From the NCBI GenBank assembly GCA_965237595.1, contig CBDEFY010000005.1:65702-129701 (forward strand): a stretch of DNA of 64,000 nt. Direction: 5' to 3'. The notes below the pieces were generated by a model. The model had not been told where the DNA came from. It did not search any database and saw only the letters and a list, made by a program, of their open reading frames with translations. This DNA is from UBA9611 sp965237595. Lineage in GTDB: Bacteria > Chloroflexota > Dehalococcoidia > Lucifugimonadales > UBA3495. The translations under genes were made by a program, and so were the position numbers. Positions 1 through 8,601 of the stretch are shown here, in pieces. Position 1 is the first letter of the stretch. Every line of letters starts with the position of its first letter.

Positions 1-534
1 GCCGCCTGGGATGCCATCCCCGCCATCCAGACCGTGCTGAAGGCCGCCCGGAATGCCGGCATCCCCGTGGTGCACGCCACGGGCCGGGACGATGACGGCT
101 TGGCGGGCTGGAGCACAGGACGCCAAGTCTACGGCAACTCCGACCGCAGTCCGGAGACCCTGGAACGGCGCAACCGCCGCAACGACATCATCGACGAGGT
201 GGTGGCGCCCATCGACGGGGAGCCGGTGATGCGCAAAGACTCGCCCAGCGCCTTCTGGGGCACACCCCTCATCGGCCACCTGAACGCCCACAACGTGGAC
301 ACCATCATCGCCGTGGGCGAGACCACCAGCGGCTGTGTCCGGGCCAGCGTGTTGGACGGGTGCACCAACCGCTACCGCATGATTGTGGTCGAAGAGGGTG
401 TGTTTGACCGGCACGAAGCGGCCCACGCCATCAACCTGTTCGACATGAACCAGAAATACGCCGACATCCTGCCCTTGGCCGAAGTGCTGGAGTACCTGGG
501 CGAGGTGGGCGCCAAGCGCGGCACGGCAATCTAA
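1..534 (+). CDS. Isochorismatase-family cysteine hydrolase, 5' end outside window
   Basis: The frame is open to the left edge, so the N-terminus is missing. The visible 177 residues carry the family hallmark TTSGCVRA, with the likely catalytic Cys at codon 112 of the visible part (bases 334-336). The C-terminal stretch (RHEAAHAINLFDM) also fits this fold. The closest named types are N-carbamoylsarcosine amidohydrolase and related amidases, which hydrolyse amide or carbamoyl bonds through a Cys-Asp-Lys triad. The substrate cannot be told from sequence. A terminator-like hairpin follows 27 bases downstream. Family assignment is firm, substrate unknown. Confidence 0.85.
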   Translation, partial: AAWDAIPAIQTVLKAARNAGIPVVHATGRDDDGLAGWSTGRQVYGNSDRSPETLERRNRRNDIIDEVVAPIDGEPVMRKDSPSAFWGTPLIGHLNAHNVDTIIAVGETTSGCVRASVLDGCTNRYRMIVVEEGVFDRHEAAHAINLFDMNQKYADILPLAEVLEYLGEVGAKRGTAI

Positions 535-560
535 CACCAAGCACAATTTCAGGAATCAAG

Positions 561-597
561 AACCCCCGCAGCGTTTTGGCTGCGGAGGTTTTTTATT
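561..597. terminator. Hairpin terminator between convergent genes
   Basis: A 12-bp stem (561-572 with 579-590, one mismatch) with a 6-base loop is followed by TTTTTTA on the + strand. It lies between the hydrolase ending at 534 and the kinase ending at 619 on the opposite strand, so it can serve the + strand gene and possibly both. Confidence 0.8.
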
Positions 598-618
598 TCC
601 TTGCGGAGCTTGGCGGTC

Positions 619-1876
619 TCATGACCCTTTCGGAACGGGTGGACCCGCCACCGGGAGCTCAATCACAAACGTGGTGCCGGTCCCCATCCCACCGGTCTCG
701 TCAACAGTCCGCGTTTCGAAGTCCAGACTGCCACCGTGGCCTTCGACTATCTCCTTGGCAATGGCCAGGCCCAGTCCGGTCCCATAGTCCTTTCCCGTGG
801 TTACAAATGGGTCGAAGACTCGAGACCGAATATCGGCTGGGATACCGTGACCCGTATCGGTCACTGATAACCGGCACTTACCCTCTGCCATGTCAACGGC
901 GAGAGTCAGGTCTCCCCCATCCGGCATAGCGTCCACCGCATTGCCCACGATGTTCTGCACGACCCGCCGGACCCGGGCCTCGTCCATCTGCACTTCTCCG
1001 GCGAATCTGATGTCCTTGTTCAGCCGGATGTTGGCCGCTTCCATGCGTTCTTTCATGGAGTCCGCCAGCTTCTCCAGCAAGGTCCCGAACTGTACCGGTT
1101 TGGACTCCAGGTTTATGGTCCCTCTGGAATAGTCCAGCAACTCCTGGCTCATCCCCAGGAAATGATCGACATCTTCCAAGATTAGGTCCGAGAACAGAGT
1201 ACGTTTTTCGGCGCCAATGTCCGATTCGGCCAAGAGCTCGGCATAGCCACGGATGCACAGAGAGCGGCCCTTTGAAATCGTGAACTATTGACGCCGCCAT
1301 CTTTCCGACGGCCGAAAGCTGCTCCGATTGCACCATGCGCTCGACCAGCCGGCTGTTCTCCACCGCGATCGCCGCCTGATAGGCCACTATCTCCAAAAGG
1401 CGTTCGTCGTTCTGACTGAAAGTAGAACCATCTCGTTTGTTAACCACCTCCAACACACCCAATAGTTTGCCATGCCATTGAATTGGGGTGGCCAGGAGAG
1501 ATCTGGTCACGAATCCCGTTCTCCGGTCTATGGAGTCGTCGAAACGGGAGTCCAAGTCCACATCATCGATTCGGAGAGTTTCGCCGCTGGCGGCCACGCT
1601 GCCCAGCACGCCCCGACCCATGCCCAGATCTAAACTCTGGACCTTCTGACCGGCCTCGCCATTTGCGAATTCGATGTGGAGCCGGCCGTCTTCCGGATCG
1701 TAGAGTGCGATGCAGCTGGCCTCAGCATCCACCGCCGATTCCGATTCTTGCATAATCAGACTAAGCAGTTGGTCCAATTTGTGAATCGAACTGATCAACT
1801 GGTTCACCTGGTAAAACGTCTGGATCTGCCGATCGAGCAGAGCCTCGTTTTGTTCTCTTTCGGTATTGTTAGCCAT
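619..1876 (-). pseudogene. GAF-domain sensor histidine kinase, frameshifted
   Basis: Two overlapping reading frames make one kinase. The N-terminal frame (start ATG at 1876, MANNTEREQ) has a GAF domain at about residues 35-175, then a HisKA segment with the H-box IVHDFKGPL (His at about residue 199). The other frame continues with RGYAELLAESD and an HATPase domain: N box QNIVGNAVDAM, G1 DTGHGIP, G2 GTGLGLAI. The break is at about 1256-1262, just after the H-box, where one extra base separates the PLS and CIRGY codons. No membrane segment is seen, so the intact protein would be cytoplasmic, and no response regulator is adjacent. I preferred ATG 1876 over upstream codons because a GAAGAAA purine run precedes it. 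It is either a pseudogene or a sequencing error. Confidence 0.85.
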
Positions 1877-1923
1877 GTGCACTTTCTTCGATGGGACCTG
1901 CCCCGTCGGGCCACCCACGTCGG

Positions 1924-1952
1924 TTGATTGGTAATCATGCCTGTGTTAAATT
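1924..1952 (+). promoter_or_regulatory. Sigma-70-like promoter for rpsU
   Basis: TTGATT (1924-1929) and TAAATT (1947-1952) are spaced 17 bases apart, about 50 bases before the bS21 start and divergent from the kinase gene. Confidence 0.5.
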
Positions 1953-2000
1953 AGCTTCTAATAGGCTGGTCAAACCGGCCGGGCATACTTGGAGCTTGGA

Positions 2001-2189
2001 ATGGCATATGTGACCCCTCGCGATGGCGAGAACCCGGAAAGCCTGGTTAACCGATTCCGGGCTTCTGTGCAGCACTCGGGCATTCTGCGCGAACTCAAGG
2101 ACCGCCGCTTTTTCCGGTCCAAGGCGCAAAAAGAGCGGTTGGCAGCCCAGAGAGCCGCACGCCGCCGCCGCCGCCAGAACCGCCGGTAG
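2001..2189 (+). CDS. rpsU: Small ribosomal subunit protein bS21
   Basis: The product is 62 residues, the usual length for bS21. It begins MAYVTPRDGENPESLVNRF, has the RFFRSK segment, and ends in an Arg-rich tail (RRRRRQNRR). bS21 sits on the 30S platform near the anti-Shine-Dalgarno end of 16S rRNA. ATG 2001 was chosen because GGAG lies 6 bases upstream; a TTG at 1989 in the same frame lacks such a site. It has its own promoter-like sequence and is followed by two hairpins, so it is probably transcribed alone. Confidence 0.93.
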   Translation: MAYVTPRDGENPESLVNRFRASVQHSGILRELKDRRFFRSKAQKERLAAQRAARRRRRQNRR

Positions 2190-2280
2190 GGCGATTCAGA
2201 GGGCAAAGGTCCCAGCGCGTATGTGCCTGGCCTGATTGCTTGAGGCCGTCTGAAATTGCTTCTAAGGCAACTGCTAGCAC

Positions 2281-2337
2281 CGGGCGGCGTTAATTGCCGC
2301 CCGCTTTCCGTAAAGGCCTCAGACCGGCCTTTTTTCT
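2281..2337 (+). terminator. Tandem hairpins, terminator after rpsU
   Basis: The first hairpin pairs GGGCGGC with GCCGCCC (2282-2302). The second pairs AAAGGCC with GGCCTTT (2312-2334) and runs into a T-tract, the form of an intrinsic terminator. Confidence 0.75.
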
Positions 2338-2385
2338 TTGCCACCACCGCGCCTCGCACCCCAGGTGAAAGGGTGCACAGGCGCG

Positions 2386-2414
2386 TTGACAGCTATATGT
2401 GACGCTGTTAAATT
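2386..2414 (+). promoter_or_regulatory. Sigma-70-like promoter upstream of fmdB-type gene
   Basis: TTGACA (2386-2391, consensus -35) is followed after 17 bases by TAAATT (2409-2414), about 70 bases before the TTG start of the zinc-ribbon gene. Confidence 0.6.
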
Positions 2415-2481
2415 AGATTGGTTGCCCTTAGCACTCCGTTCCTGGGACTGCCAAAGGGTGATCACACTCAGGAGATTACAT

Positions 2482-2847
2482 TTGCCTCGATACGATTACC
2501 GTTGCGAAAGTTGCGATAACGAGTTTGAGTTGCTGCAGAGCTTCGCTGAAGCCGGCTCAGGCACCTGCCCGACATGTTCCGGGTCGGGCCGCCGCGTATT
2601 CCACGCTGTTCCGGTTATTTACAAGGGCAGCGGTTTCTACACCACCGACTACGGCCGGCCCAAGAAATCGGCGGAGAACAAGAATAGTTCCAGCGAGAGT
2701 TCGTCCTCCTCTAGCTCCAGCTCTTCCGACTCCGCCTCTTCAGGGGACTCCAAGTCAGACTCGGCCGCCAAGTCAACCGGTGACAGCCCGGCCAAGTCTT
2801 CGACCGATTCCGGCAGCAGCACCTCCACGCCCGCCAGCTCCACCTAG
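2482..2847 (+). CDS. FmdB-family zinc-ribbon protein
   Basis: The 121-residue product starts PRYDYRCESCDNEFELLQSF and has the paired Cys motifs CESC and CPTC of the FmdB/CxxC_CXXC_SSSS zinc ribbon, followed by a GFYTTDYGR segment also typical of the family. The last third is a low-complexity Ser-rich tail with Asp, Lys and Thr, probably disordered. The TTG start at 2482 was chosen because AGGAG lies 7 bases upstream and the family begins exactly here; the longer upstream frame has no homology. The next gene, dtd, starts 44 bases later, so the two may be co-transcribed. Function is a putative regulator, not established. Confidence 0.85.
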   Translation: MPRYDYRCESCDNEFELLQSFAEAGSGTCPTCSGSGRRVFHAVPVIYKGSGFYTTDYGRPKKSAENKNSSSESSSSSSSSSSDSASSGDSKSDSAAKSTGDSPAKSSTDSGSSTSTPASST

Positions 2848-2891
2848 CCGGCAGGTCCTGGGCCCCCCAGAGCCATCCCACAGGGCCACGT

Positions 2892-3356
2892 ATGAGGGCG
2901 TTGATCCAAAGGGTTACCAAAGCCTCCGTTGCCGTTGGCGATGAGACCACCGGAGAGATTGGCCCAGGCTTGGTCATTCTGCTGGGAGTCTCCAAAGAAG
3001 ACGACGAGGCTGACGCCCGGTACCTGGTGGAGAAGATTGCCAACCTGAGGATATTCGCCGACGAGGACAACCGGTTCAACCGCTCCGCCTTGGACGTTGG
3101 GGCGGAGTTTTTAGTCGTGAGCCAGTTTACACTTTACGGCGACACCCGCAAGGGACGGCGCCCCGACTTCAACCAAGCGGCGGGACCGGAAGATGCAAAG
3201 CGCCTCTACGAGCATACGGTGCATTTGTTCCGAGATGCCGGGATCACGGTGGCCACCGGAAGGTTCCAGGAGTACATGCAGGTCGCTCTGGAGAACGACG
3301 GGCCTGTGACCCTGATGTTGGACAGCGCCGACCGGCAGCGGCCGCGCCGGGGCTAA
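2892..3356 (+). CDS. dtd: D-aminoacyl-tRNA deacylase
   Basis: The product is 154 residues and aligns over its full length with Dtd: MRALIQRVTKASV at the start, SQFTLYGDT and KGRRPDF in the middle, and NDGPVTLML near the end. The SQxT and GP motifs form the chiral pocket at the dimer interface. The enzyme hydrolyses D-aminoacyl-tRNAs, and also Gly-tRNAAla, in the cytoplasm. It follows the FmdB-type gene on the same strand and converges with the DinB gene. Confidence 0.95.
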   Translation: MRALIQRVTKASVAVGDETTGEIGPGLVILLGVSKEDDEADARYLVEKIANLRIFADEDNRFNRSALDVGAEFLVVSQFTLYGDTRKGRRPDFNQAAGPEDAKRLYEHTVHLFRDAGITVATGRFQEYMQVALENDGPVTLMLDSADRQRPRRG

Positions 3357-3368
3357 CGGCGGCGATAC

Positions 3369-3438
3369 GGGTTAACCAAACCAACCCATTCCGCTATAAG
3401 CCCTGGCTTAAAGGGTTAACGAAACCAACCCATTCCAC
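3369..3438. repeat. Short direct repeat of the DinB gene 3' end
   Basis: A 26-bp sequence at 3413-3438, which contains the last codons and stop of the DinB gene, recurs at 3369-3394 with two mismatches. Both copies begin GGGTTAAC and are 18 bases apart. It looks like a local duplication of a gene end. Confidence 0.7.
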
Positions 3439-3946
3439 GGAAAAACCCTCTCAGATAGGCTATCTGCCCGCCGTGGGAGATGGTGTCCCAGACCATCTGA
3501 CCCATGCACACCGCCACCGTGCGCGGTTCGGGCACGCGGTTCATGACAATCTTCCGCTCCAGTTCCTCTGGGGTGATGTTAGCCAGAAAGTCCCTGGTGT
3601 GTTCCTTCAGCGCTTCGTAATAGCCCAGTTGCACGCCTCTGGACGGCGGCTGCCACTGGGCCACCTGGGCGGCGGTCCAGCCCACTCCACGGTCTTCCTC
3701 ATCGGCAGGCATGCCGAACTTCTCATGCCAGCCCTCAGACACCCAGACCTGGGTCAGGTCCCTGAGCCGGGAGTGAATGAACATGTCGGTCACCCGGGTC
3801 AGGTGCCACAAAATCCAGGCCACGGAGTTGCATTGGTCAGTGGGTTGGCGGGCCATAGCCGCCTCGTCCAGACCCTCCAACGCTCCGTCGATCATCTCCC
3901 AATTCCGCTCCATCGCCAGGATTACCGGGTCAACTGGGCTCGCCAT
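3416..3946 (-). CDS. DinB/YfiT-like metal-dependent protein
   Basis: The 176-residue four-helix-bundle protein begins MASPVDPVILAMERNWEMID. Candidate metal-binding histidines are in ILWHLTRVTD and in the late SHGGQIAYLRG, the spacing seen in the DinB superfamily. Members are often thiol-dependent transferases or hydrolases in soil and marine bacteria, but most have no assigned substrate. The ATG at 3946 leaves about 40 bases to nadC upstream on the same strand, so it may be the last gene of the miaB-nadA-nadC cluster. Family is likely, function unknown. Confidence 0.75.
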   Translation of the reverse strand: MASPVDPVILAMERNWEMIDGALEGLDEAAMARQPTDQCNSVAWILWHLTRVTDMFIHSRLRDLTQVWVSEGWHEKFGMPADEEDRGVGWTAAQVAQWQPPSRGVQLGYYEALKEHTRDFLANITPEELERKIVMNRVPEPRTVAVCMGQMVWDTISHGGQIAYLRGFFRGMGWFR

Positions 3947-3987
3947 GGGCTCCTCCGTCTAACAAATCTTTACGCAGCCGTAAAGGT

Positions 3988-4842
3988 CTAATCGAATTCC
4001 AAGTCCAGGCTGATGTCCAGAGCAATCACCGAATGGGTTAGCGCCCCGATGGAAATCAGGTCGACGCCCGTTTCCGCCACTGACCGGACGGTGTCGTAGT
4101 TGATGCCTCCAGAGGCTTCGACAATCGCCCGGTCACCGATGACCTTCATGGCCTCGGCCATCTCCTTCACCGGCATATTGTCCAGCATGATGATGTGGGC
4201 CCCAGCCTCCAGGGCCTCTTTCACTTGGTCCATGGTCTCCACCTCCACCTCCACCTTGATGGTGTGGGAGGCTCGGGCTAGGGCCAGTTGAATCACGTCT
4301 TTCAGGCCCATCTCTCTGGAGCGGTTGGCCTGGATGTGGTTGTCCTTGATCAGGATGCCGTCGGCCAGGTTCAGCCGGTGGTTGAAGCCGCCGCCCATGC
4401 GCACCGCGTACTTGTCCAAGTAGCGGTGGCCCGGCGCGGTCTTGCGGGTGTCCACAATCCGGGCCTTAAGTCCCTGAACCGCCTGGACGTACCGGTTGGT
4501 GTCGCTGGCGATCCCGCTCATACGCTGCATGAAGTTCAGGGCGATGCGCTCCGCCTTGAGGATTGCGGCCGCCGAGCCCCGGACCACGGCGATGTCGTCT
4601 CCCGGGGTCAGTGGCGAGCCGTCTTGCAAAACGGCCCAGGCGTCCAGGGTGGGTTCGACCCGGTGAAAAACCTCAATCGCCACCCCCACCCCGGCCAACA
4701 CCCCTACGGCCTTGGCCCGCAGCATCCCGGTACCTTGAATCTCCGGCGGGACGACCGCCTGGGTGGTGGGGTCACTGAAGGTCTGGTCTTCGGCGAGGGC
4801 GGCGTCAATCAATGCGTGGACGTCGGGAGGGAACTGGCTCAT
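3988..4842 (-). CDS. nadC: Nicotinate-nucleotide pyrophosphorylase (carboxylating)
   Basis: The 284-residue protein converts quinolinate and PRPP to nicotinate mononucleotide, CO2 and PPi. The signature DTRKTAPGHR, the Arg/His-lined pocket HRLNLADGILIKDNH, and the C-terminal EASGGINYDTV with SIGALTHS all match NadC. It lies downstream of nadA on the same strand with a 122-base gap, a classical pairing for de novo NAD synthesis. No L-aspartate oxidase (nadB) gene is seen in the window. The product also feeds NaAD, the substrate of LarB encoded at 29.3 kb. Confidence 0.96.
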   Translation of the reverse strand: MSQFPPDVHALIDAALAEDQTFSDPTTQAVVPPEIQGTGMLRAKAVGVLAGVGVAIEVFHRVEPTLDAWAVLQDGSPLTPGDDIAVVRGSAAAILKAERIALNFMQRMSGIASDTNRYVQAVQGLKARIVDTRKTAPGHRYLDKYAVRMGGGFNHRLNLADGILIKDNHIQANRSREMGLKDVIQLALARASHTIKVEVEVETMDQVKEALEAGAHIIMLDNMPVKEMAEAMKVIGDRAIVEASGGINYDTVRSVAETGVDLISIGALTHSVIALDISLDLEFD

Positions 4843-4964
4843 TGCACGCCTTCCTTACTCTCTCCAAAGAAGCGATGAAAGCCCGATGAATCGGCCGGCA
4901 CAATTGTACTGCAACGCCCAATATCGGGCTATACGGCGATAGGCGCGAAATAAAGGGTCACCCG

Positions 4965-6170
4965 TTACTTAAGCGAAAGCATCCGGTCCAGGGCCGATTG
5001 GGAATCCCGCTTAATGTCTTCCGGCACGGTAATCTGGTTATGGACCTTGCCTTCCAACAGCCCATCCAGCATCCAGAGGAGGTACGCAGGATGGATGCGG
5101 TACATGGTGGAACACGGGCAGGTGACCGGGTCCAGGCAGAACACTGTCTTATCGGGGTTATTGATTGCCAGGCGGTTGACCAGGCTGACCTCGGTGCCCA
5201 CTCCCCATTTGCTGCCGGCGGGCGCTGAGTTAATTTTCTCGCGGATGTACTCGGTGGACCCAACCATGTCCGCCGCCTGGACAGTCTCCATGGGACATTC
5301 CGGGTGGACCACGATGTTGATATCGGGGTGAAGGGCCCGGGCCGCCTCTATCTGGCCGACGGTGAACCGGGTGTGGACCGAGCAATGGCCTTGCCACAGC
5401 ACCATCTTTGCCCGGCGAAGTTGCTCAGGGGTGTTGCCGCCCAGTTTCCGGAAGGGGTTCCAGACCACCATCTCGTCCAGTGGGACTCCCAGTTTCAGAG
5501 CCGTGTTCCGGCCCAGGTGCTGGTCGGGCAGGAAGAAGACACGCCCGGATTGATTGAAGGCCCACTCCACCACCGCAGTGGCATTGGACGAGGTGCATAC
5601 AGCGCCGCCGTTCCGGCCGCAGAGGGCCTTGATCCCGGCGATGCAGTTCATGTAAGTGACGGGCAAGATGCCGCTGGGCCCCAGGACCTCCTCCAGGTCA
5701 GCCCAGGCATCGTCCACATCGTCCATGGGCGCCATGTCGGCCATGGAACAACCGGCGGTGATATTCGGCAGGATCACCTTCTGGTGGGGGGCCGCCAGGA
5801 TGCAGGCGGTCTCCGCCATGAAGTGCACGCCGCAAAAGATGATGTAGTCGGCATCAGAGCGCTTAGCGGCTTCTTTGGACAGCAGGAAGGAGTCGCCCTG
5901 AAAGTCGGCGTACTTGATTACCTCTTCGCGCTGGTAGTGATGGCCCAAGATGGTGACCGAGGCCCCCAGCTTACGACGGTCCTCGCCGATACGCCGGTCC
6001 AATTCCTCGGCGGTGTAGTGTAGATATTCCGAGGGTATTTCCTGCCATCGCACGTTGACGGACAGTTCCTCGGCCAAGGGCTTGGCAGGGAGTTCGTCTT
6101 CGGTTTTACAAAAAGCCGAGTGCTCAAGCTCGGTGATTGGAACGGTTGGCCGGCGGGTTGTAACGCCCAT
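4965..6170 (-). CDS. nadA: Quinolinate synthase (4Fe-4S)
   Basis: The 401-residue NadA condenses iminoaspartate with dihydroxyacetone phosphate. The cluster and pocket motifs FCGVHFMAETACIL, MNCIAGIKALCG, VHPECP and CLDPVTCPCSTMYRIHP are present. It is longer than the roughly 300-residue thermophile form because of an N-terminal extension of about 60 residues. ATG 6170 was chosen: its first base is the last base of the miaB stop codon (TGATG), which suggests translational coupling. A TTG directly before it would add one residue. It forms an operon with miaB upstream and nadC downstream. Confidence 0.95.
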   Translation of the reverse strand: MGVTTRRPTVPITELEHSAFCKTEDELPAKPLAEELSVNVRWQEIPSEYLHYTAEELDRRIGEDRRKLGASVTILGHHYQREEVIKYADFQGDSFLLSKEAAKRSDADYIIFCGVHFMAETACILAAPHQKVILPNITAGCSMADMAPMDDVDDAWADLEEVLGPSGILPVTYMNCIAGIKALCGRNGGAVCTSSNATAVVEWAFNQSGRVFFLPDQHLGRNTALKLGVPLDEMVVWNPFRKLGGNTPEQLRRAKMVLWQGHCSVHTRFTVGQIEAARALHPDINIVVHPECPMETVQAADMVGSTEYIREKINSAPAGSKWGVGTEVSLVNRLAINNPDKTVFCLDPVTCPCSTMYRIHPAYLLWMLDGLLEGKVHNQITVPEDIKRDSQSALDRMLSLK

Positions 6171-7549
6171 CAATCGTCGCCTCGACTGTTTACCGGATTA
6201 ATCAATTTGGCTTCGACAGCCAATGATCCCTGTAGGGACCAGGGGCTGGAGCGCTCAATCTTCACTGTAACCATCTCACCTTGATGATACGCCTCGTCTT
6301 CAAAGAACACCAGTTTGTTGGAGCGGGTGCGTCCCTGCCACTTCCCCTTCTGGCGGCCCTCCACCAGAATCTCCTCGTAGCCTCCCACAAGTCCAGCGTT
6401 AATCTCGGTCAGGATCTCCTCCTGCACCCGGTCCACACGTTGGCGGCGGCTGGTCTTCTCGATTTCGGGTATACCGTCGTCCATGGTCCGGGAGGCGGTG
6501 GTGCCCGGCCGTGTCGAGTAGGCGGCGCAGTGGACCTTGTCCAGGCGCAACTCCGAGAGCAGGTCCAGGGTTTGCTGGAACTGTTCTTCCGTTTCCCCCG
6601 GGAACCCCACGATGATGTCGGTGCTGATAGCGACATTGGGTATGGTCTCGCGTATCCGGCCGACCAAGTCTACGTATTCGGCCCGGCTGTACTGACGCCG
6701 CATCCGCTCTAGAATCCCGTCGTCTCCCGCCTGCACCGGCAGGTAGATGTGCTCGCAGACCGTGGGCAGGTCCGCCACCGCCTGGACAATGTCTTGGGTC
6801 ATGAACTTAGGGTGGGAGGTTAGGAAACGGATGCGCTCGATGCCTTCCACGTCGTTTAGCCGGGTGAACAAATCGGCCAGGCTGGGACTTTCCGGCAGAT
6901 CGTAGCCGTAGGCGTCGACGGTCTGGCCCAGCAGAGTAACTTCTTTCACACCACGGGAAGCCAGCGTCTCCACTTCCTGGGCGACCTCTGCAACGGGACG
7001 GCTTACCTGGCGGCCGCGGCGATAGGGGATGATGCAGAAGGTGCACATCAGGTCGCAGCCGTGGATGATAGGCACGTGACAGGTGACGTCGGGACGGGTC
7101 GGGGTCAACAGGCCAACGCACCCTTCCCAGTCCACACCCAGCCGCTCTCCCACCATATCCAATACAGGCCCGTACTGCTGGGGCCGCATGAACACGTCCA
7201 CGTAGGGGAAGCGGCGGGCTAACTCGTCGGTCTTGGGCCCCACCATGCAGCCCATGAGGGCCACGATGCGCTGGGGCTGTTTCTTCTTTAGGGGGGCGAT
7301 CCAAGCAAGGTTGCTGACGACTTTATCTTCAGCGCCCTGCCGTACGACGCAGGAGTTGAGCACGATGAGGTCGGCATCGGCGGCCTTCTCCACCGGCTGC
7401 ATCCCCATCTGCTCTAGGGCAGCGGCCAAGCGGTCGGAGTCCGCAGTATTCATCTGGCAACCGATGGTCCAGAGATAGTAACTATTCATGGGAAGCGGTT
7501 GGCGATCAGGCGAATGGCCCGGCTTTTCGTTAGCTGAATCGTTAAACAT
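6170..7549 (-). CDS. miaB: tRNA-2-methylthio-N6-dimethylallyladenosine synthase
   Basis: The 459-residue radical SAM methylthiotransferase adds a methylthio group to i6A37 of tRNAs reading UNN codons. The N-terminal UPF0004 domain starts at WTIGCQMN and includes the cluster cysteines of LNSCVVR and LMGCMVG. The radical SAM CX3CX2C motif is GCDLMCTFCIIPYRRG, and a C-terminal TRAM domain (about 385-450) follows. An internal ATG at 7489 (MNSYYLWTIGC) would fit the family length better than the called start, and neither has a strong ribosome site. It heads the miaB-nadA-nadC cluster, just downstream of tRNA-Ser. Confidence 0.93.
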   Translation of the reverse strand: MFNDSANEKPGHSPDRQPLPMNSYYLWTIGCQMNTADSDRLAAALEQMGMQPVEKAADADLIVLNSCVVRQGAEDKVVSNLAWIAPLKKKQPQRIVALMGCMVGPKTDELARRFPYVDVFMRPQQYGPVLDMVGERLGVDWEGCVGLLTPTRPDVTCHVPIIHGCDLMCTFCIIPYRRGRQVSRPVAEVAQEVETLASRGVKEVTLLGQTVDAYGYDLPESPSLADLFTRLNDVEGIERIRFLTSHPKFMTQDIVQAVADLPTVCEHIYLPVQAGDDGILERMRRQYSRAEYVDLVGRIRETIPNVAISTDIIVGFPGETEEQFQQTLDLLSELRLDKVHCAAYSTRPGTTASRTMDDGIPEIEKTSRRQRVDRVQEEILTEINAGLVGGYEEILVEGRQKGKWQGRTRSNKLVFFEDEAYHQGEMVTVKIERSSPWSLQGSLAVEAKLINPVNSRGDD

Positions 7550-7583
7550 CTAGGCGTTTGACTACGACAAATTCAGGAAATAG

Positions 7584-7676
7584 TGGCGGAGGGAATGGGA
7601 TTCGAACCCATGAACCCGCTTTTGACAGGTTAAGCGCTTAGCAGGCGCCCGCACTAGGCCACTATGCGATCCCTCC
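7584..7676 (-). tRNA. tRNA-Ser(GCU)
   Basis: Read on the minus strand, the 7-bp acceptor GGAGGGA pairs with TCCCTCC, the anticodon loop CTGCTAA gives GCU, a long variable arm of class II type follows, and the T loop is GGTTCGAATCC. A CCA end is encoded (7584-7586). It lies directly upstream of miaB. Confidence 0.93.
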
Positions 7677-7968
7677 CTGCGCATAGTAGATGTTAACAAA
7701 TGGGCCTATACCCATCAATACCCGCTGGAACAGGACCCGCTGGAACAGGCAGACAGGGCGCCGGGATGCCTCATTGTGGGTAGGCCTTCAACTTTAATGG
7801 ACACTAACCAGAAATGTATGGTCGAGATTCGACCATTTGCGCCGACAACCGATAAGATTTCGGTATTGACACCCCTTGGGGCCAATCATATGATGTTGCG
7901 GGACTCAATGACCCAATGAACGAGCATAACCCAACCAACGGGCCCTCAACCCACGGGGAGTAACACCA
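7677..7968. other. Intergenic region upstream of the Lrp-type regulator
   Basis: These 292 bases hold no convincing gene. A short duplication (CCCGCTGGAACAGG twice near 7721-7750) is visible. The stretch near 7800-7900 is AT-richer and presumably contains the promoter and operator of the Lrp-type gene, but I cannot place clear -35/-10 boxes. Confidence 0.5.
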
Positions 7969-8409
7969 ATGGACGAACTAGACCGAAAGATAATAGCCCT
8001 GCTGCAACTTGACGGCCGGGCCTCCAACGCCAAGATCGCCCGTGAGGTCGGCGTCAGCGAAGGCACCGTCCGCCGCCGCCTGCGCCGCTTGGTCACCGAC
8101 GACGTGGTCAAGATCATCGCCGTGCCCAACCTGGAAAAGCTTGGCTACGCCACCACCGCCCTCATCGGCCTACAGACCGGCCCCGGCAAGTCCGACGCGG
8201 TGGCCGAGGCCATCGCCAACCTAGAAGAAGCCCATTACGTAGCCATCACCACCGGCGCTTATGACGTGTTCATCTGGGCCGGGCTGGAATCTGCGGAAGG
8301 CCTGGGCAACTTCCTGCGGACCAAGGTCGGCGTCATCGAAGGCGTCCAGCGCACCGAGACCTTCGTGAACCTTTCGATTAAAAAGCGCACCTACGGCCTG
8401 GTCCTCTAG
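7969..8409 (+). CDS. Lrp/AsnC-family transcriptional regulator
   Basis: The 146-residue protein begins MDELDRKIIALLQLDGRAS, with a winged helix-turn-helix at residues 3-60 (NAKIAREVGVSEGTVRRRL) and a RAM/AsnC ligand-binding domain from about 65 to 140. Such proteins assemble into octamers and respond to amino acids or related metabolites. GGGGAG lies 9 bases before ATG 7969. Only a terminator hairpin separates it from the ferredoxin gene, so it is probably monocistronic. Regulatory targets are unknown. Confidence 0.9.
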   Translation: MDELDRKIIALLQLDGRASNAKIAREVGVSEGTVRRRLRRLVTDDVVKIIAVPNLEKLGYATTALIGLQTGPGKSDAVAEAIANLEEAHYVAITTGAYDVFIWAGLESAEGLGNFLRTKVGVIEGVQRTETFVNLSIKKRTYGLVL

Positions 8410-8443
8410 CCGAACAAACCCACAGCCAAATCCCGCGACTAGG

Positions 8444-8470
8444 ACCACCGCCGCCCGGGCGGTGGTTTTA
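8444..8470 (+). terminator. Intrinsic terminator after Lrp-type gene
   Basis: A perfect 9-bp stem (8444-8452 with 8458-8466), loop GCCCG, is followed by TTTTAATTA. Confidence 0.85.
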
Positions 8471-8485
8471 ATTAGCTCAGACTTT

Positions 8486-8513
8486 TTGCAAAGGCGCGGC
8501 GCTATGCTATAAT
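8486..8513 (+). promoter_or_regulatory. Sigma-70-like promoter for ferredoxin
   Basis: TTGCAA (8486-8491), a 16-base spacer, and a perfect TATAAT (8508-8513) lie about 90 bases before the ferredoxin start, leaving a leader of roughly 80 bases. Confidence 0.75.
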
Positions 8514-8601
8514 TTTAGTGCGATTTTCCCTGCTGCGCGCAGGCTCGACAGAGCCATTGCGGGCCGGTCCCCATACTTAACTTTAAGAGGAGCCGCTCAA
8601 C

